A DNA stretch of 64,000 bases from Bog-532 sp963830385 (GTDB lineage Bacteria > Actinomycetota > Actinomycetes > Streptosporangiales > Streptosporangiaceae), in assembly GCA_963830385.1 (NCBI GenBank), contig CAWHMD010000006.1, forward strand, positions 1 through 64,000, given 5' to 3'. Within the stretch, counting starts at the first letter, position 1. Each line of letters begins with the position of its first letter. This document shows, piece by piece, positions 17,604 through 26,852 of the stretch. Position numbers and translations under genes: made by a program. A model generated the notes under the pieces. That model had not been told where the DNA came from. It ran no database searches and saw only the letters and a program-made list of their open reading frames with translations.

Positions 17604-19379
17604 GTGCGTCTCCCGGACCGGCAGCGCTCGCGCGCGGTGATGATCGGCACCGGCAGGTATGAGGACGACAGGCTGCCCGACCTGCCAGTCGTCGGCAGGA
17701 CCATCGGTGACCTGGCTGCTGCCCTCACCGATCCGGTCTACGGCGTCGTCGCGGAGAGCCACTGCACTGTGCTGGAAGATCAGGCAGACATCCGCCTGAT
17801 TGGCCGCAAGCTGAGGTCAGCGGCCAGCCAGGCAGAGGATCTTCTCCTGGTTTACTTCGTCGGCCATGGCCTGGTAGCCGGCCGGCGGCACGAACTGTAC
17901 CTCGGGCTGCCCGACAGCGAATGGGCGCAGCCGGCGTTCAATTCGCTGGAATACGACAAGCTGCGCAGCGCCGTCCTGGACAGCGCCGCCGCTACCAAGA
18001 TCATCATCCTTGACTGCTGCTTCTCCGGCCGGGTGGTCAGCGAAGCCATGGCCGATCCGGTGACCGAAATGGTCGGCCAGATCGAGGTCGACGGCACCTA
18101 TGTGCTTGCCTCCGCCGGACGCGATCAGGTCGCGCTGATACTGCCTGGCGAGGACCACACCGCATTCACCGGGCGGTTTCTTCGCCTGCTCCGCGATGGC
18201 GTGCCCGACGGGCCGGCGCTCCTCACGATCGATTACCTGTACCGGCAGCTATTGATCAGGATGAAGGCCGAGGGTCTGTCGCAACCGCAAAAGCGCGGCA
18301 CCGCTACAGCCGACCTGCTTGCGCTCGCCAGGAACCGGGCGTTCGCAGCCGCGGGTCAGTACCTCCAGCAGGCCACCGACACCGCCGTCCCCCGCGCCAC
18401 CGCACCCGCGCCGTCCCCGCCGACCCCGGACCTGGTTCCGCCATCACGCCTCGCCCGCACTCTCACCGGCCACACCGGCGGGGTCAACGGGGTGGCGTTC
18501 AGCCCGGACGGGCGGCTGCTCGCCACCGCCAGCTACGACGAGACGGCGCGGCTGTGGGACCCGGCCACCGGCAATTACCTGCGCACCCTCACCGGCCACA
18601 CCAGCGTGGTCTTCGGGGTGGCGTTCAGCCCGGACGGGCGGCTGCTCGCCACCGCCAGCTACGACAAGACGGCGCGGCTGTGGGACCCGGCCACCGGCGA
18701 GCACCTGCGCACCCTCACCGGCCACACCAGCGTGGTCTTCGGGGTGGCGTTCAGCCCGGACGGGCGGCTGCTCGCCACCGCCGGCGATGACGGCTCGGCG
18801 CGGCTGTGGGACCCGGCCACCGGCGAGCACCTGCGCACCCTCACCGGCCCCGCGGTCCGGGGGGTGGCGTTCAGCCCGGACGGGCGGCTGCTCGCCACCG
18901 CCGGCGATGACGGCTCGGCGCGGCTGTGGGACCCGGCCACCGGCGACTGCCTGCGCACCCTCACCGGCCCCACCGGCCAGGTCTTCGGGGTGGCGTTCAG
19001 CCCGGACGGGCGGCTGCTCGCCACCGCCAGCGGCTCGGCGCGGCGGTGGGACCCGGCCACCGGCGACGGCCCGGCGCGGCGGTGGGACCTGGCCACCAGC
19101 GACGGCTCGGCGCGGCTGTGGGACCCGGCCACCGGCGACTGCCTGCGCATCCTCACCGGCCATACCGGCCTGGTCCGGGGGGTGGCGTTCAGCCCGGACG
19201 GGCGGCTGCTCGCCGCCGCCGGCAACGACGAGACGGCGCGGCTGTGGGACCTGGCCACCGGCAATCACCTGCGCATCCTCACCGGCCATACCGGCCAGGT
19301 CCGGGGGGTGGCGTTCAGCCCGGACGGGCGGCTGCTCGCCACCGGCAGCGGCGACGGCTCGGCGCGGCTGTGGGACTGA
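17604..19379 (+). CDS. Caspase-like peptidase fused to a seven-bladed WD40 propeller
   Basis: Residues 1-235 form a peptidase C14 (caspase/metacaspase) domain: RSRAVMIGTGRYEDDRLPDL, the catalytic His88 in YFVGHGL and the catalytic Cys139 in LDCCFSG. After a Pro/Ala/Thr linker (about 265-285) come seven WD40 repeats of the form LTGHTxxVxGVAFSPDGRLL, then ATAxxDxxARLWDPATG, ending exactly at the last LWD. The WD part probably recognises a target or scaffold and the peptidase part cuts proteins, leading to dormancy or death in related systems. The start is GTG 17604, with GGGGAG inside the EACC1 end as RBS. The fifth blade holds an extra WDPATG-type insertion, a sign of unequal recombination among the repeats. 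Confidence 0.88.
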   Translation: MRLPDRQRSRAVMIGTGRYEDDRLPDLPVVGRTIGDLAAALTDPVYGVVAESHCTVLEDQADIRLIGRKLRSAASQAEDLLLVYFVGHGLVAGRRHELYLGLPDSEWAQPAFNSLEYDKLRSAVLDSAAATKIIILDCCFSGRVVSEAMADPVTEMVGQIEVDGTYVLASAGRDQVALILPGEDHTAFTGRFLRLLRDGVPDGPALLTIDYLYRQLLIRMKAEGLSQPQKRGTATADLLALARNRAFAAAGQYLQQATDTAVPRATAPAPSPPTPDLVPPSRLARTLTGHTGGVNGVAFSPDGRLLATASYDETARLWDPATGNYLRTLTGHTSVVFGVAFSPDGRLLATASYDKTARLWDPATGEHLRTLTGHTSVVFGVAFSPDGRLLATAGDDGSARLWDPATGEHLRTLTGPAVRGVAFSPDGRLLATAGDDGSARLWDPATGDCLRTLTGPTGQVFGVAFSPDGRLLATASGSARRWDPATGDGPARRWDLATSDGSARLWDPATGDCLRILTGHTGLVRGVAFSPDGRLLAAAGNDETARLWDLATGNHLRILTGHTGQVRGVAFSPDGRLLATGSGDGSARLWD

Positions 19380-19672
19380 CTGGGCCTGCCGTTGCGGATT
19401 CCTGTGGTAACTACCGCTGTCGAAGGCAACGTCTGCAGAGTCAAAGGCCATCAAGCGAAGCCGATACGGGCGCGCCAAACTCGACCTCCTCCGAAAGATC
19501 ATCCTCTGCCCGGGATAGACCAATATCACCATTCGTGACGGCACCACACAGAAGTCGCCAGAGCCCGATAACTGGCCGGCGATCTTCGGTGGTATCTGGC
19601 AGGCGTAGCTGCGGATGGTGATCTGGTGTGACGCCCATCGATGAATGTCACCTCCCCAGGAGTATCGCCTTT
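19380..19672 (+). other. Intergenic segment with a possible transposase tail
   Basis: At 19437-19523 one frame gives SKAIKRSRYGRAKLDLLRK and then IILCPG before a stop. This resembles the last residues of some actinomycete transposases (a Tyr-Gly-Arg-Ala...Leu-Leu-Arg motif). No catalytic part is present and the family is uncertain. Confidence 0.3.
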
Positions 19673-20056
19673 TCACGGCGACGTGGCTGGGACAGGGGCA
19701 ACGATGTCATAGGGCTCCGCATCCTGTGTGCACAGCGTCCCGGTCAGCTTTGCCACCTTCAGCCCGGAGCCGGCCGGGCAGGCGGTGTTGTTGTTCGGGT
19801 TGGCGGGGGTTCCCCCAGGCAGATAGTCGTAGGGCACACAGGTTGCGGTACCGGTGGTCTCGCCGAAGTAATAACCAGCCGGGCACTTCCCTGTCGGGAA
19901 CTCGATCGCTGACCAGGAGAGGACCGACGCCTGCAAGGAAAGCGGCAACTTCGATGAGGGACACGGCCCTCCCGGGGTCGAGCAGGTGTTTGGGCCACGG
20001 GTGCGGGGAGGATTCATGCAGCCGTTGGCGCTAGCGGTGATCTTGAACGGCAGCGC
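19673..20056 (-). pseudogene. 3' part of a Cys-rich secreted protein gene, cut by IS701
   Basis: The open frame continues without a start right up to the insertion sequence boundary and ends at 19673. It reads SANGCMNPPRTRGPNTCSTP, then FPTGKCPAGYYFGETTGTAT, CVPYDYLPGGTPANPNNNTA and CPAGSGLKVAKLTGTLCTQD. Regularly spaced cysteines and the absence of charged runs point to an extracellular, disulphide-bonded region. The 5' part is not found on the far side of the element, so it has been lost. Confidence 0.6.
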
Positions 20057-21490
20057 CTAACGGTAGTTTGTTAATTCGGGACGTAGAGGTGCAGGCCGCA
20101 GCCTGCCGCGACCGAGTTGATCAGGATTTGCAGCTGGCGGGGCGGGGGCGCTTTGGACCAGGCGGCCCACCAGCGCTGCAGTGCGATCCAGGGGGAAAGC
20201 CATGCGCGGACTGCCCGGATCGCGCGGGGCCAGGATGGCGGGGCCGGCGCGGCGGGCGGCCCCCCTCTCTCCGCGGCCGGGCTCCGGCAGCGGTGCCGCG
20301 TCGTGGTACGGCACCTGATCAGCGAACCAGGCGGCCCAGCAGAAGCTGAACGCGCAGTTGACCAGGGCCTGGTGGCGGCGGATGGCGATGTCGGAGCGGA
20401 CCTGGAAGTCGGCCCATCCGAGCTCGTCCTTGACCTGCTTGTAGCTCTGCTCGATCCAGTTGCGGATGCCGTAGATCCGCGTGATCTCGGCCAGGCCGGC
20501 CGCTGGGTGCGGGCTGCCGGCTTCGCGGGGACCGCCGGGCCGGGGCAGGTTCGTGACCAGGTACCAGGTGACCTTATCCGGCAGGGTGGCCGGGTCGGCG
20601 GTAGCGACCACCAGGCGCCGGACGCCGTCCGGCCCCCACCCGCCCAAGGTGGCGTCGGCAGCCCACCAGGTCTCGGCGTGCCCGTCGCGGAACGTGCGGG
20701 TCACCGGCTGCCAGTCGCCAGGGTCATCCGGGTCGTCCCAGGCCAGCGCGCGGGCCGCGTCCACCGGGGTGTGCGCGTCGGCGTCGCGGGCCCAGGTCCC
20801 GCGGCGGGGCCGCAGCGCCATGACGAACGGCAGCCCGGCCTCCGCGAGCTCGGCGCGGAACCCGTCCTGGTCCCCGTAGGCGCTGTCCGCGACGATCGCG
20901 CGGAACGCGAACCCCGCCTCCCGCGCCCGGACGGCCAGGCCTGCGCCGATCTGCAGCTTGGTGCGGAACGCCGCGTCGTTTTTCCCCTTGGCGAAGTGCC
21001 GGGCCGGGGTGTACGGCACCGCGTGCACCGGGTAGTAGACCCGCTCATCGGCCCACACCGTGGTGACGGTGACCACGCCGTTGTCGGTCTTGCCGTACCG
21101 GCCCAGATACTGCCGGCCCACGTGCGCGGTCTTGGTGCCGTCCTTGCGGTCCCCGCTGTCATCGATCACCAGCACCCCGCCGCCGTGCGGCGCGGTCGCC
21201 GGATCGGCCCGCAGCAGCTCCAGCCGCCGGGAATTCACCTGGTCAGCGTCCCAGCGGGACTCGGAGAGGAAGAACTGCAGCCGCTGCACGGCCGGATGCT
21301 GCGCGCCGGTCACCGGCTCAGCGCCGGCCAGTGCCGTCAGCGTCTTGTTCCGGTCCCGCGGCGCCAGCAGCCCAGCCAGGTACTCCCGGAACCCCCGCCG
21401 CTGCGCCACACGAGTGAAAAGATCATCGAACCGGGCCGCATATTCCTCCAGCGGACCCGGAGCAGGCGAACATGGCACCGGCTTGGTCAT
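20057..21490 (-). CDS. IS701-family transposase
   Basis: The 477-residue DDE-type transposase moves the surrounding element by cut-and-paste. Motifs: VLVIDDSGDRKDG around Asp110 (first Asp), AIVADSAYGDQDGF (second Asp) and IEQSYKQVKDELGW with the Glu of the third block, all intact. The N-terminus has the usual FDDLFTRVAQRRGFREYLAGL. The frame has no interruptions, so the element is probably still mobile. The C-terminus (ELTNYR) is encoded by the terminal repeat itself. Confidence 0.88.
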   Translation of the reverse strand: MTKPVPCSPAPGPLEEYAARFDDLFTRVAQRRGFREYLAGLLAPRDRNKTLTALAGAEPVTGAQHPAVQRLQFFLSESRWDADQVNSRRLELLRADPATAPHGGGVLVIDDSGDRKDGTKTAHVGRQYLGRYGKTDNGVVTVTTVWADERVYYPVHAVPYTPARHFAKGKNDAAFRTKLQIGAGLAVRAREAGFAFRAIVADSAYGDQDGFRAELAEAGLPFVMALRPRRGTWARDADAHTPVDAARALAWDDPDDPGDWQPVTRTFRDGHAETWWAADATLGGWGPDGVRRLVVATADPATLPDKVTWYLVTNLPRPGGPREAGSPHPAAGLAEITRIYGIRNWIEQSYKQVKDELGWADFQVRSDIAIRRHQALVNCAFSFCWAAWFADQVPYHDAAPLPEPGRGERGAARRAGPAILAPRDPGSPRMAFPLDRTAALVGRLVQSAPAPPAANPDQLGRGRLRPAPLRPELTNYR

Positions 21491-21571
21491 CAGTCATCAC
21501 CGGCTCCCAACTCACCGGGCACCTACGACGACCCTACCCGCCTCCGCCTTGACTTAACAAACTACCGTTAG
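20057..21571 (-). mobile_element. IS701-family insertion sequence
   Basis: Perfect 18-base terminal inverted repeats, CTAACGGTAGTTTGTTAA at 20057-20074 and its complement at 21554-21571, bound a single transposase gene. The outer four bases (CTAA left, TTAG right) both fit the YTAR target preference known for IS701 relatives, but they are not a direct duplication. The flanks beyond them share nothing. The transposase stop codon lies within the left repeat. Confidence 0.85.
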
Positions 21572-22041
<470 letters not shown>

Positions 22042-22593
22042 TCAGATGAGCCGCGCCAGCGATAGCACAAGCAGGGCTGTGGCGTTGTCGATGCGCGGTG
22101 CGTCGGCCGCTGCTTTGATCACGGCACCGTGAAGCGTCGCCAGAGTGACCGTGTTCCACCGGTCCGCGCTGGTTGCGTTGTCGGCCGCGAGTTTGGCGCG
22201 GAATTTGCTGGCCGAGGCGGAATGGGCGACCAGCGCTGTGAGACGGCAGTCGGCAGGGGCACCTGCGGCGTAGGTGTCGAACTGGGAGCCGCCGACATTG
22301 ACGTTGAAGTTCGAGCGGATCTTGACCTCGATACCTCCCGCGTACTTCCCCTCGGCGTCGATCGCGACGACGTCTGGCTGCACTGTTCTCTGGCCGAACT
22401 GATAGCGCAGGCCGTCCGGCAGACCGAATACCCCGCCGAGGCCGGGAACGACGTCGAGCGCCCGGCATAGCAGCGCCTCGATGCACCGCTCGTCTGCGGA
22501 TGCCGCGACGCGGGGCTGCGAGAGCACGGTTTCCAATGCCCTGAAGGCGATCACGGCATCGGGGTCCAGGCTGCCGGGCATAACTGTCTCCAT
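22042..22593 (-). CDS. PD-(D/E)XK nuclease-like protein
   Basis: The 183-residue protein contains VQPDVVAIDAEGKYAGGIEVKI. Asp74 followed 15 residues later by Glu89-x-Lys91 is the signature of the PD-(D/E)XK nuclease fold. The flanking helices and the final ATALLVLSLARLI complete a small alpha/beta domain. Its substrate is not evident. Similar stand-alone proteins occur in restriction-like and other conflict loci. The start is ATG 22593 or 22581, and the RBS is weak. The gene ends about 50 bases from the suspicious poly-C tract, so its original downstream neighbour is unknown. Confidence 0.55.
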   Translation of the reverse strand: METVMPGSLDPDAVIAFRALETVLSQPRVAASADERCIEALLCRALDVVPGLGGVFGLPDGLRYQFGQRTVQPDVVAIDAEGKYAGGIEVKIRSNFNVNVGGSQFDTYAAGAPADCRLTALVAHSASASKFRAKLAADNATSADRWNTVTLATLHGAVIKAAADAPRIDNATALLVLSLARLI

Positions 22594-22744
22594 CCGTCAA
22601 TGCGGCAGGTACACGCGATTGCTTTGAGCCAGGTCAGCGCCTTCGGGGTCGCCGCCGAGGCGGTGTAGCCGGCCACTGGGAGTACTCGCGGTGCTCACCG
22701 GCGCTGGCCGCTCGGGCGCAGGGGACGGAGCAGACGTCTGCGGT

Positions 22745-23008
22745 CTGGCCGTGGTCGTGGCGCTCAACCGGGCCGTTGCGATCACTGAACGCGACGGGCC
22801 TGAGCACGGGCTGGCCGTGCTGGAGGCCATCGTCGGCATGGAACGGTCCCATCTCTGGCATGCCGCACTGGCCGACAACCTTCGAAGGCTTGGCCGGGCC
22901 GCCGAGGCAGCCGGGGAGCTGGAAACCGCCGCCGCGTTGGCGCCCACCGAGGGAGAACGGCGGCTGCTTCTGTCTCGTCTCCTCGATGTGAGGCCCGAGC
23001 CCGCCTGA
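22745..23008 (+). pseudogene. C-terminal remnant of an ECF42-type sigma factor
   Basis: VVALNRAVAITERDGPEHGL, then SHLWHAALADNLRRLGRAAE and LAPTEGERRLLLSRLLDVRP match the TPR-like C-terminal extension of the intact sigma factor at 27223-28485 almost residue for residue. All of regions 2 and 4 are missing. The downstream spacer and the first codons of the next gene are also shared with the 28.5-kb locus. Confidence 0.78.
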
Positions 23009-23108
23009 CAGATTCCAGGGCTGCTGGTGTCCTTTACTGATTTCGGCGTTCGTCCTCTCACCAAACGCAGATCCCGATCTCGGAGATCACATTGGAGAGG
23101 AGAAGCAG

Positions 23109-23525
23109 ATGACTGGCAGCAACGCCGAACAGACGATCTCGCAAGAGAAGTACGTGTCCGTGGCCACCTTCCGCAAGACCGGGGCGGCGGTGGCAACGGC
23201 GACCTGGATCGTCCCGCTCGACGGCGCCCGGGTCGGCCTATTGACCTCCTCGGCCTCCGGCAAGGCCAAGCGGCTACGGAACAACCCGAGCGCGACACTG
23301 CAGCCGAGCGACGTCCGAGGCCGGGTCAAAGCCGGCACCACGCCGGTGACCGGCACCGTTGAGCTGGTGACCTCCGGTCCGGACTTCGAGGCGATCACGT
23401 CCAGGGTGAAGGCCAAGTACGGCCTGATGGTACCAATCATGAGGCTGGTGGACAGTGTGCGACACCTGGGCAAGGGCCCCTTTCCCTATGCGGACACCGG
23501 CGTGGCGATCACGCTCCAGGGCTGA
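23109..23525 (+). CDS. PPOX-class F420-dependent oxidoreductase
   Basis: The 138-residue split-barrel protein (VSVATFRKTGAAVATATWIV, GARVGLLTSSASGKAKRLRN, a basic KxxRLRxNP phosphate-binding segment, VTGTVELV) is typical of the pyridoxamine-5'-phosphate-oxidase-like, F420-binding reductases abundant in Actinobacteria. They use reduced F420 to reduce small organic substrates, and the substrate here is unknown. GGAGAGGAG precedes the ATG. It follows the remnant of an ECF42 sigma factor, which presumably once belonged to the same operon. Confidence 0.82.
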   Translation: MTGSNAEQTISQEKYVSVATFRKTGAAVATATWIVPLDGARVGLLTSSASGKAKRLRNNPSATLQPSDVRGRVKAGTTPVTGTVELVTSGPDFEAITSRVKAKYGLMVPIMRLVDSVRHLGKGPFPYADTGVAITLQG

Positions 23526-24019
23526 TTCCCGCGGCGACCGTCGCAGGCATCACGCGCCACGCTGATCCGCAGCAGGCTTAGCGAGAATTACCGGCCGGAT
23601 ATGACCACGACCCGGGGGTGTTGCAGGCAACCAGAGCCGGCATCAGCGCGTTCGCCGAGTTCAGCCAGATCGCCACCGGCCTGGGAGTCTCCCGGGCGGT
23701 GCTCGCCGATGACCTGCGGGCACTGACCTGCACCAGCCCAGCGAGGCCCTGTGCCCGCTACACCGGGCCGGTACCGGGCAGCACTGCCGAGCCCGGCCAC
23801 CTGGCCGGGGCCTGCTGGGCGCTGGCGCTGCTCACCGAGGCCTCCCGCGGCGGCCCGGCCGCAGCTGCGGCCGGGCCGCTGGGACAATACCGCGGCCGCT
23901 CACGCCAGCCAACACTGGGTGGCATGACAAGCACACCACCGAGCACGGAGGCAACCATGACCTCACTCGACCGCAGGGCCGACGTTAGTCACGAAGGGAA
24001 GGAAAGGACCCCGATTGCC
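23526..24019 (+). other. Upstream region of the oxidoreductase, unrecognised open frame
   Basis: A frame continuous with the oxidoreductase gene runs from 23618, with phrases such as AFAEFSQIATGLGVSRAVLA and HLAGACWALALLTEASRGGP. It has no RBS or start and may be the tail of an unrelated truncated protein. No known family is recognised. Confidence 0.3.
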
Positions 24020-25018
24020 ATGAGCATCCCCGCTACCATGTGCGCACTGCAGCAGACGTCACTGAATGGCCCGGAGGACCTGCGCCTGATCACCGGTGTA
24101 CCGGTACCGAACCCAGGTCCGGGTGAGGTCCTGATCCGGGTCACCGCCGCCGGCGTCAACTTTGTCGACATCTCGCAGGCCCGCGGCATATTCGCGGGCG
24201 GCCCGCAGCCGCCGTACCTGGCGGGCATCGAGGGTGCTGGTGAGATCACCGCCGTTGGCGAGGGGGTGACCGGCCTGGAGCCCGGCGCCCACGTCATCGG
24301 CGTCGGCATCGGAGGCGGCGCCTTCGCCGAGTACATGGTGCTGCCCGCGGCCGCGGCGGTCCGCGTGCCAGCGGGCTGGGCCGACGAGCAGGCGCTGGGC
24401 CTGATCGTGAGCTGGCCGACCGCGCTGGCAGCGCTCAAGCCGCTGGGCTGCATCGCCGCAGGGCAAACCGTGCTGATCCATGCCGCGGCCGGCGGGACCG
24501 GCCAGGCCGCGGTCAAGATGGCCAAGCACTACGGCGCGACAGTGATCGCCGCAGCCTCGCCAGGCAAGCACGAGGTGGTACGGGCGCTGGGCACCGACCA
24601 CGTCGTCGACTCCCGCGGCGCTGACCTCGCCGCCGAGGTCCTGCGGCTAACCGGCGGCGCGGGCGCCGATCTGGTACTGGAGTCGGTCGGCGGCGCCACG
24701 CTCGAGGCCAGCCTGGCCGCGGCCAGGCGAGTCACTGGCCGGGTCGTGGTCTACGGCCAGGCCGGCGGGGAAGCCGCGATCACCAACTGGGAGCTGGTCT
24801 ACAAGCACCAGGTTCACGTCATCGGCCTGAACATCGGCATCCTGATCCAGGTCGCACCGCAGATCTTCGGCGAGGTCATGGGTGAGATGTTCGGGCTCCT
24901 CGCGGCCGGGGTGCTCGGCCCCGGCCAGCCCACCACCTATGCGCTGGCCGACGGGCCGAAGGCACTCACCGAACTGGAAGCCAGGGCCACCGTCGGCAAA
25001 CTGGCCCTGCTGCCCTGA
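24020..25018 (+). CDS. Zinc-independent quinone oxidoreductase / MDR-family reductase
   Basis: The ATG at 24020 follows a good RBS (GAAGGAAAGG). The 332-residue protein has the medium-chain reductase layout: an N-terminal GroES-like domain (PNPGPGEVLIRVTAAGVNFV, DISQARGIF), a Rossmann domain with AAAGGTGQAAVKMAKHYGAT for NADPH, and the SVGGATLEASL segment. Zinc ligands are lacking, as in quinone reductases. It likely transfers hydride from NADPH to quinones or enones in the cytoplasm. The open frame extends about 400 bases further upstream, but the first part is unconserved. Confidence 0.85.
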   Translation: MSIPATMCALQQTSLNGPEDLRLITGVPVPNPGPGEVLIRVTAAGVNFVDISQARGIFAGGPQPPYLAGIEGAGEITAVGEGVTGLEPGAHVIGVGIGGGAFAEYMVLPAAAAVRVPAGWADEQALGLIVSWPTALAALKPLGCIAAGQTVLIHAAAGGTGQAAVKMAKHYGATVIAAASPGKHEVVRALGTDHVVDSRGADLAAEVLRLTGGAGADLVLESVGGATLEASLAAARRVTGRVVVYGQAGGEAAITNWELVYKHQVHVIGLNIGILIQVAPQIFGEVMGEMFGLLAAGVLGPGQPTTYALADGPKALTELEARATVGKLALLP

Positions 25019-25381
25019 GAAAACCCCTGGCACGCTACTGGCGCCGGGCGGGTCGCGCTCGGCCTGGTGGCGGGCCAGCGCTTCGCCATGGTCACCGTCC
25101 GCTTTCAGCAGGAACGCGCACGTTCCGCTGCTCGGCCGCTACGCGCCGTCGCCGCTACGGAGCAGGCCCGGTGAGCGCGGGCAAGCCAGAGATCAGGTCG
25201 CACCGGCTACGAGCGCATCCTGGTCGTGTGTTGCGTCATTCGTCATCGGCGACCGGATTCGGCGTTTACTTACATACGGTGACGACTCGGCAGTCGCGTG
25301 ACATGCGATATCCGCTATGTGCTGCATCCTGATCGCTCCCATGGCCGGTTGCGCCGCGCCCGAACTGGCGGATCTGTGCGC
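25019..25381. other. Degenerate stretch, no supported gene
   Basis: No motif or good start is seen in any frame. The GC-rich, randomly broken frames suggest decayed coding sequence. Confidence 0.35.
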
Positions 25382-25690
25382 CTACGGACGCTGGGTGATG
25401 CCGAATTGAGTGCATCTTCGTCCGGCTCCTGATTTGCCGGGGCGAGCAATCGCTTGCCGCTTGTGTTGATAGTCCCAGAATGCGGCCGGCTGCGCCGGTG
25501 GGGGGATCATCCGGTCCTCGGTGGCGACCAGATACCAGCTGGGCTTGGCCCGCCATGCGGGATCGGTCACCGCGCCGCCCAGCGCGCCGACGCTCCACGG
25601 GACCTGAGCGTCGGCCATGAAGGCGGCCAGGCCGGCGGGCAGGTCGGCGGCGAACGATCCGTCGCGGCTGAGCGAGTCGCAGACGCCCCG
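25382..25690 (-). pseudogene. C-terminal alpha/beta-hydrolase fragment
   Basis: The frame gives SLSRDGSFAADLPAGLAAFM, ADAQVPWSVGALGGAVTDPA and WRAKPSWYLVATEDRMIPPP. These are the cap and acid-loop region of alpha/beta-hydrolases of the esterase type found in many actinomycetes. The sequence after IPPPAQ does not fit, and the catalytic His end is absent. There is no N-terminal half. Confidence 0.6.
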
Positions 25691-25880
25691 CCGGGTAAGC
25701 GGTGAGCGTGAGCAGAACTAGTGCCCCATCGGCACGGCCGGCTGGTTCACCCAGCACATCCGGGAGGGTATCGAGGTCACCGCCGGGCAACTCGCCCGGC
25801 TGGTGAGGCCCGGCCGAGCCTCACACCGAACGCCGCGAACCGTGGCAGCGCGGCACGGAATACCCATATTGGGTGATCGT

Positions 25881-26155
25881 GTGCCTTCGATCTCGCCCGC
25901 CCAGGCCCTCGCGCTCGGAATGCTCAGCCGGCGGCAGATGTACGGGCATCAGGTCCTGCGGGAAGCCGGACCTCGGGAGAGGACCGAGTAGGCAGGGATC
26001 TCGCCGGGCTCCCTGTACGGGATGCTCAGCCGCCTGGGCGACGTAGGGCTCATCCCGGCGATCTGCACCGAGCAGGAGGGGCGGCCGCCCGCTGGCACAC
26101 CGAACTTGGCGAACAGCTGCGACATTGGCGGGCCGGCCCCAGCTGGTGTCTGATC
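25881..26155 (+). pseudogene. PadR-family regulator with an in-frame amber codon
   Basis: From GTG 25881 the frame reads SPAQALALGMLSRRQMYGHQ and VLREAGPRERTE, then TAG (25989-25991), then AGISPGSLYGMLSRLGDVGL and IPAICTEQEGRPP. This is a PadR winged helix. Family members have Trp at the TAG position, so TGG has become TAG. The C-terminal dimerisation helix is not recognisable, so the gene is also truncated. Confidence 0.7.
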
Positions 26156-26286
26156 AAGCCTCGGCGCGGTAATAGTGGTTCAAATTTTTTCCGGCTTCGC
26201 GCCGCGGGGGTGTCCTTTCCGGGCGGCCCCGTATGTCCTTCTCACGGGTGGCGCTCGCCACCACGCGGAGAGAAACGAGGAGACCG

Positions 26287-26700
26287 ATGACCAGCAAGAC
26301 CACCACGGCAGGGTCCGACGCCGACCGGCAGGCCGTTCTCGACGTGCTAGCGCGCTTGTACCAGGCGTAGGAAGCCGGCGACGCCGAGGCGTTCGTGGCC
26401 GACTACACCGAGGACGCCAGCGTGATCCAGCCCGGCGTCTACGAGAAGGACCGCGAGGAGATCCGCACGAATATGGCCGCGGCGTTCGCGGGCCCGCTCA
26501 AGGGGTCGCGGGTGGCCGTCCGCCCGGTGGACGTCCGCTTTCTTACCGGGGACACGGCCATCGCGGTCAGCGAGGACGGGATCATCTTCCCCGGCCAGGA
26601 CGCTGTCGCGAGCGAGCGCCTGGTCCGCGCGACCTGGGTGCTGGTCAGGCGCGACGGCGGCTGGCGCATCGCCTCCTACCACAACAGCCCCGCCAGCTAG
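26287..26700 (+). pseudogene. SgcJ/SnoaL-like (DUF4440) protein with an in-frame amber codon
   Basis: From ATG 26287 (RBS GAAACGAGGAG) the frame reads DADRQAVLDVLARLYQA, then TAG (26368-26370), then EAGDAEAFVADYTEDASVIQ, and continues without interruption to SYHNSPAS. The family has Trp after YxA, so again TGG has become TAG. Everything else is intact, so the lesion is recent or the codon is read through. The fold is an NTF2-like cone often used as a polyketide cyclase-type or ligand-binding domain. Confidence 0.7.
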
Positions 26701-26852
26701 GGTGTCGTCTTCCGGGTACGGGGCGCTCCCTTCCGGGGAGCCGCCCCGCACCCGGATCCGAACGTTCGGGGTCCGCAACAGCGTTGGCACGGTCGTGATC
26801 GCCAGAGTAAAACGGTGTGGACCTGGTCCGCCGAACGGAAGGAGCCTTGACG

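Noticed and set aside
18444..19676. Long minus-strand frame over the WD40 region
   Set aside because: It is a repetitive antisense shadow (PPVRAERHP repeats) without RBS.
20117..21571. Plus-strand frame over the IS701 transposase
   Set aside because: It is a shadow of the transposase. DDE motifs are on the minus strand.
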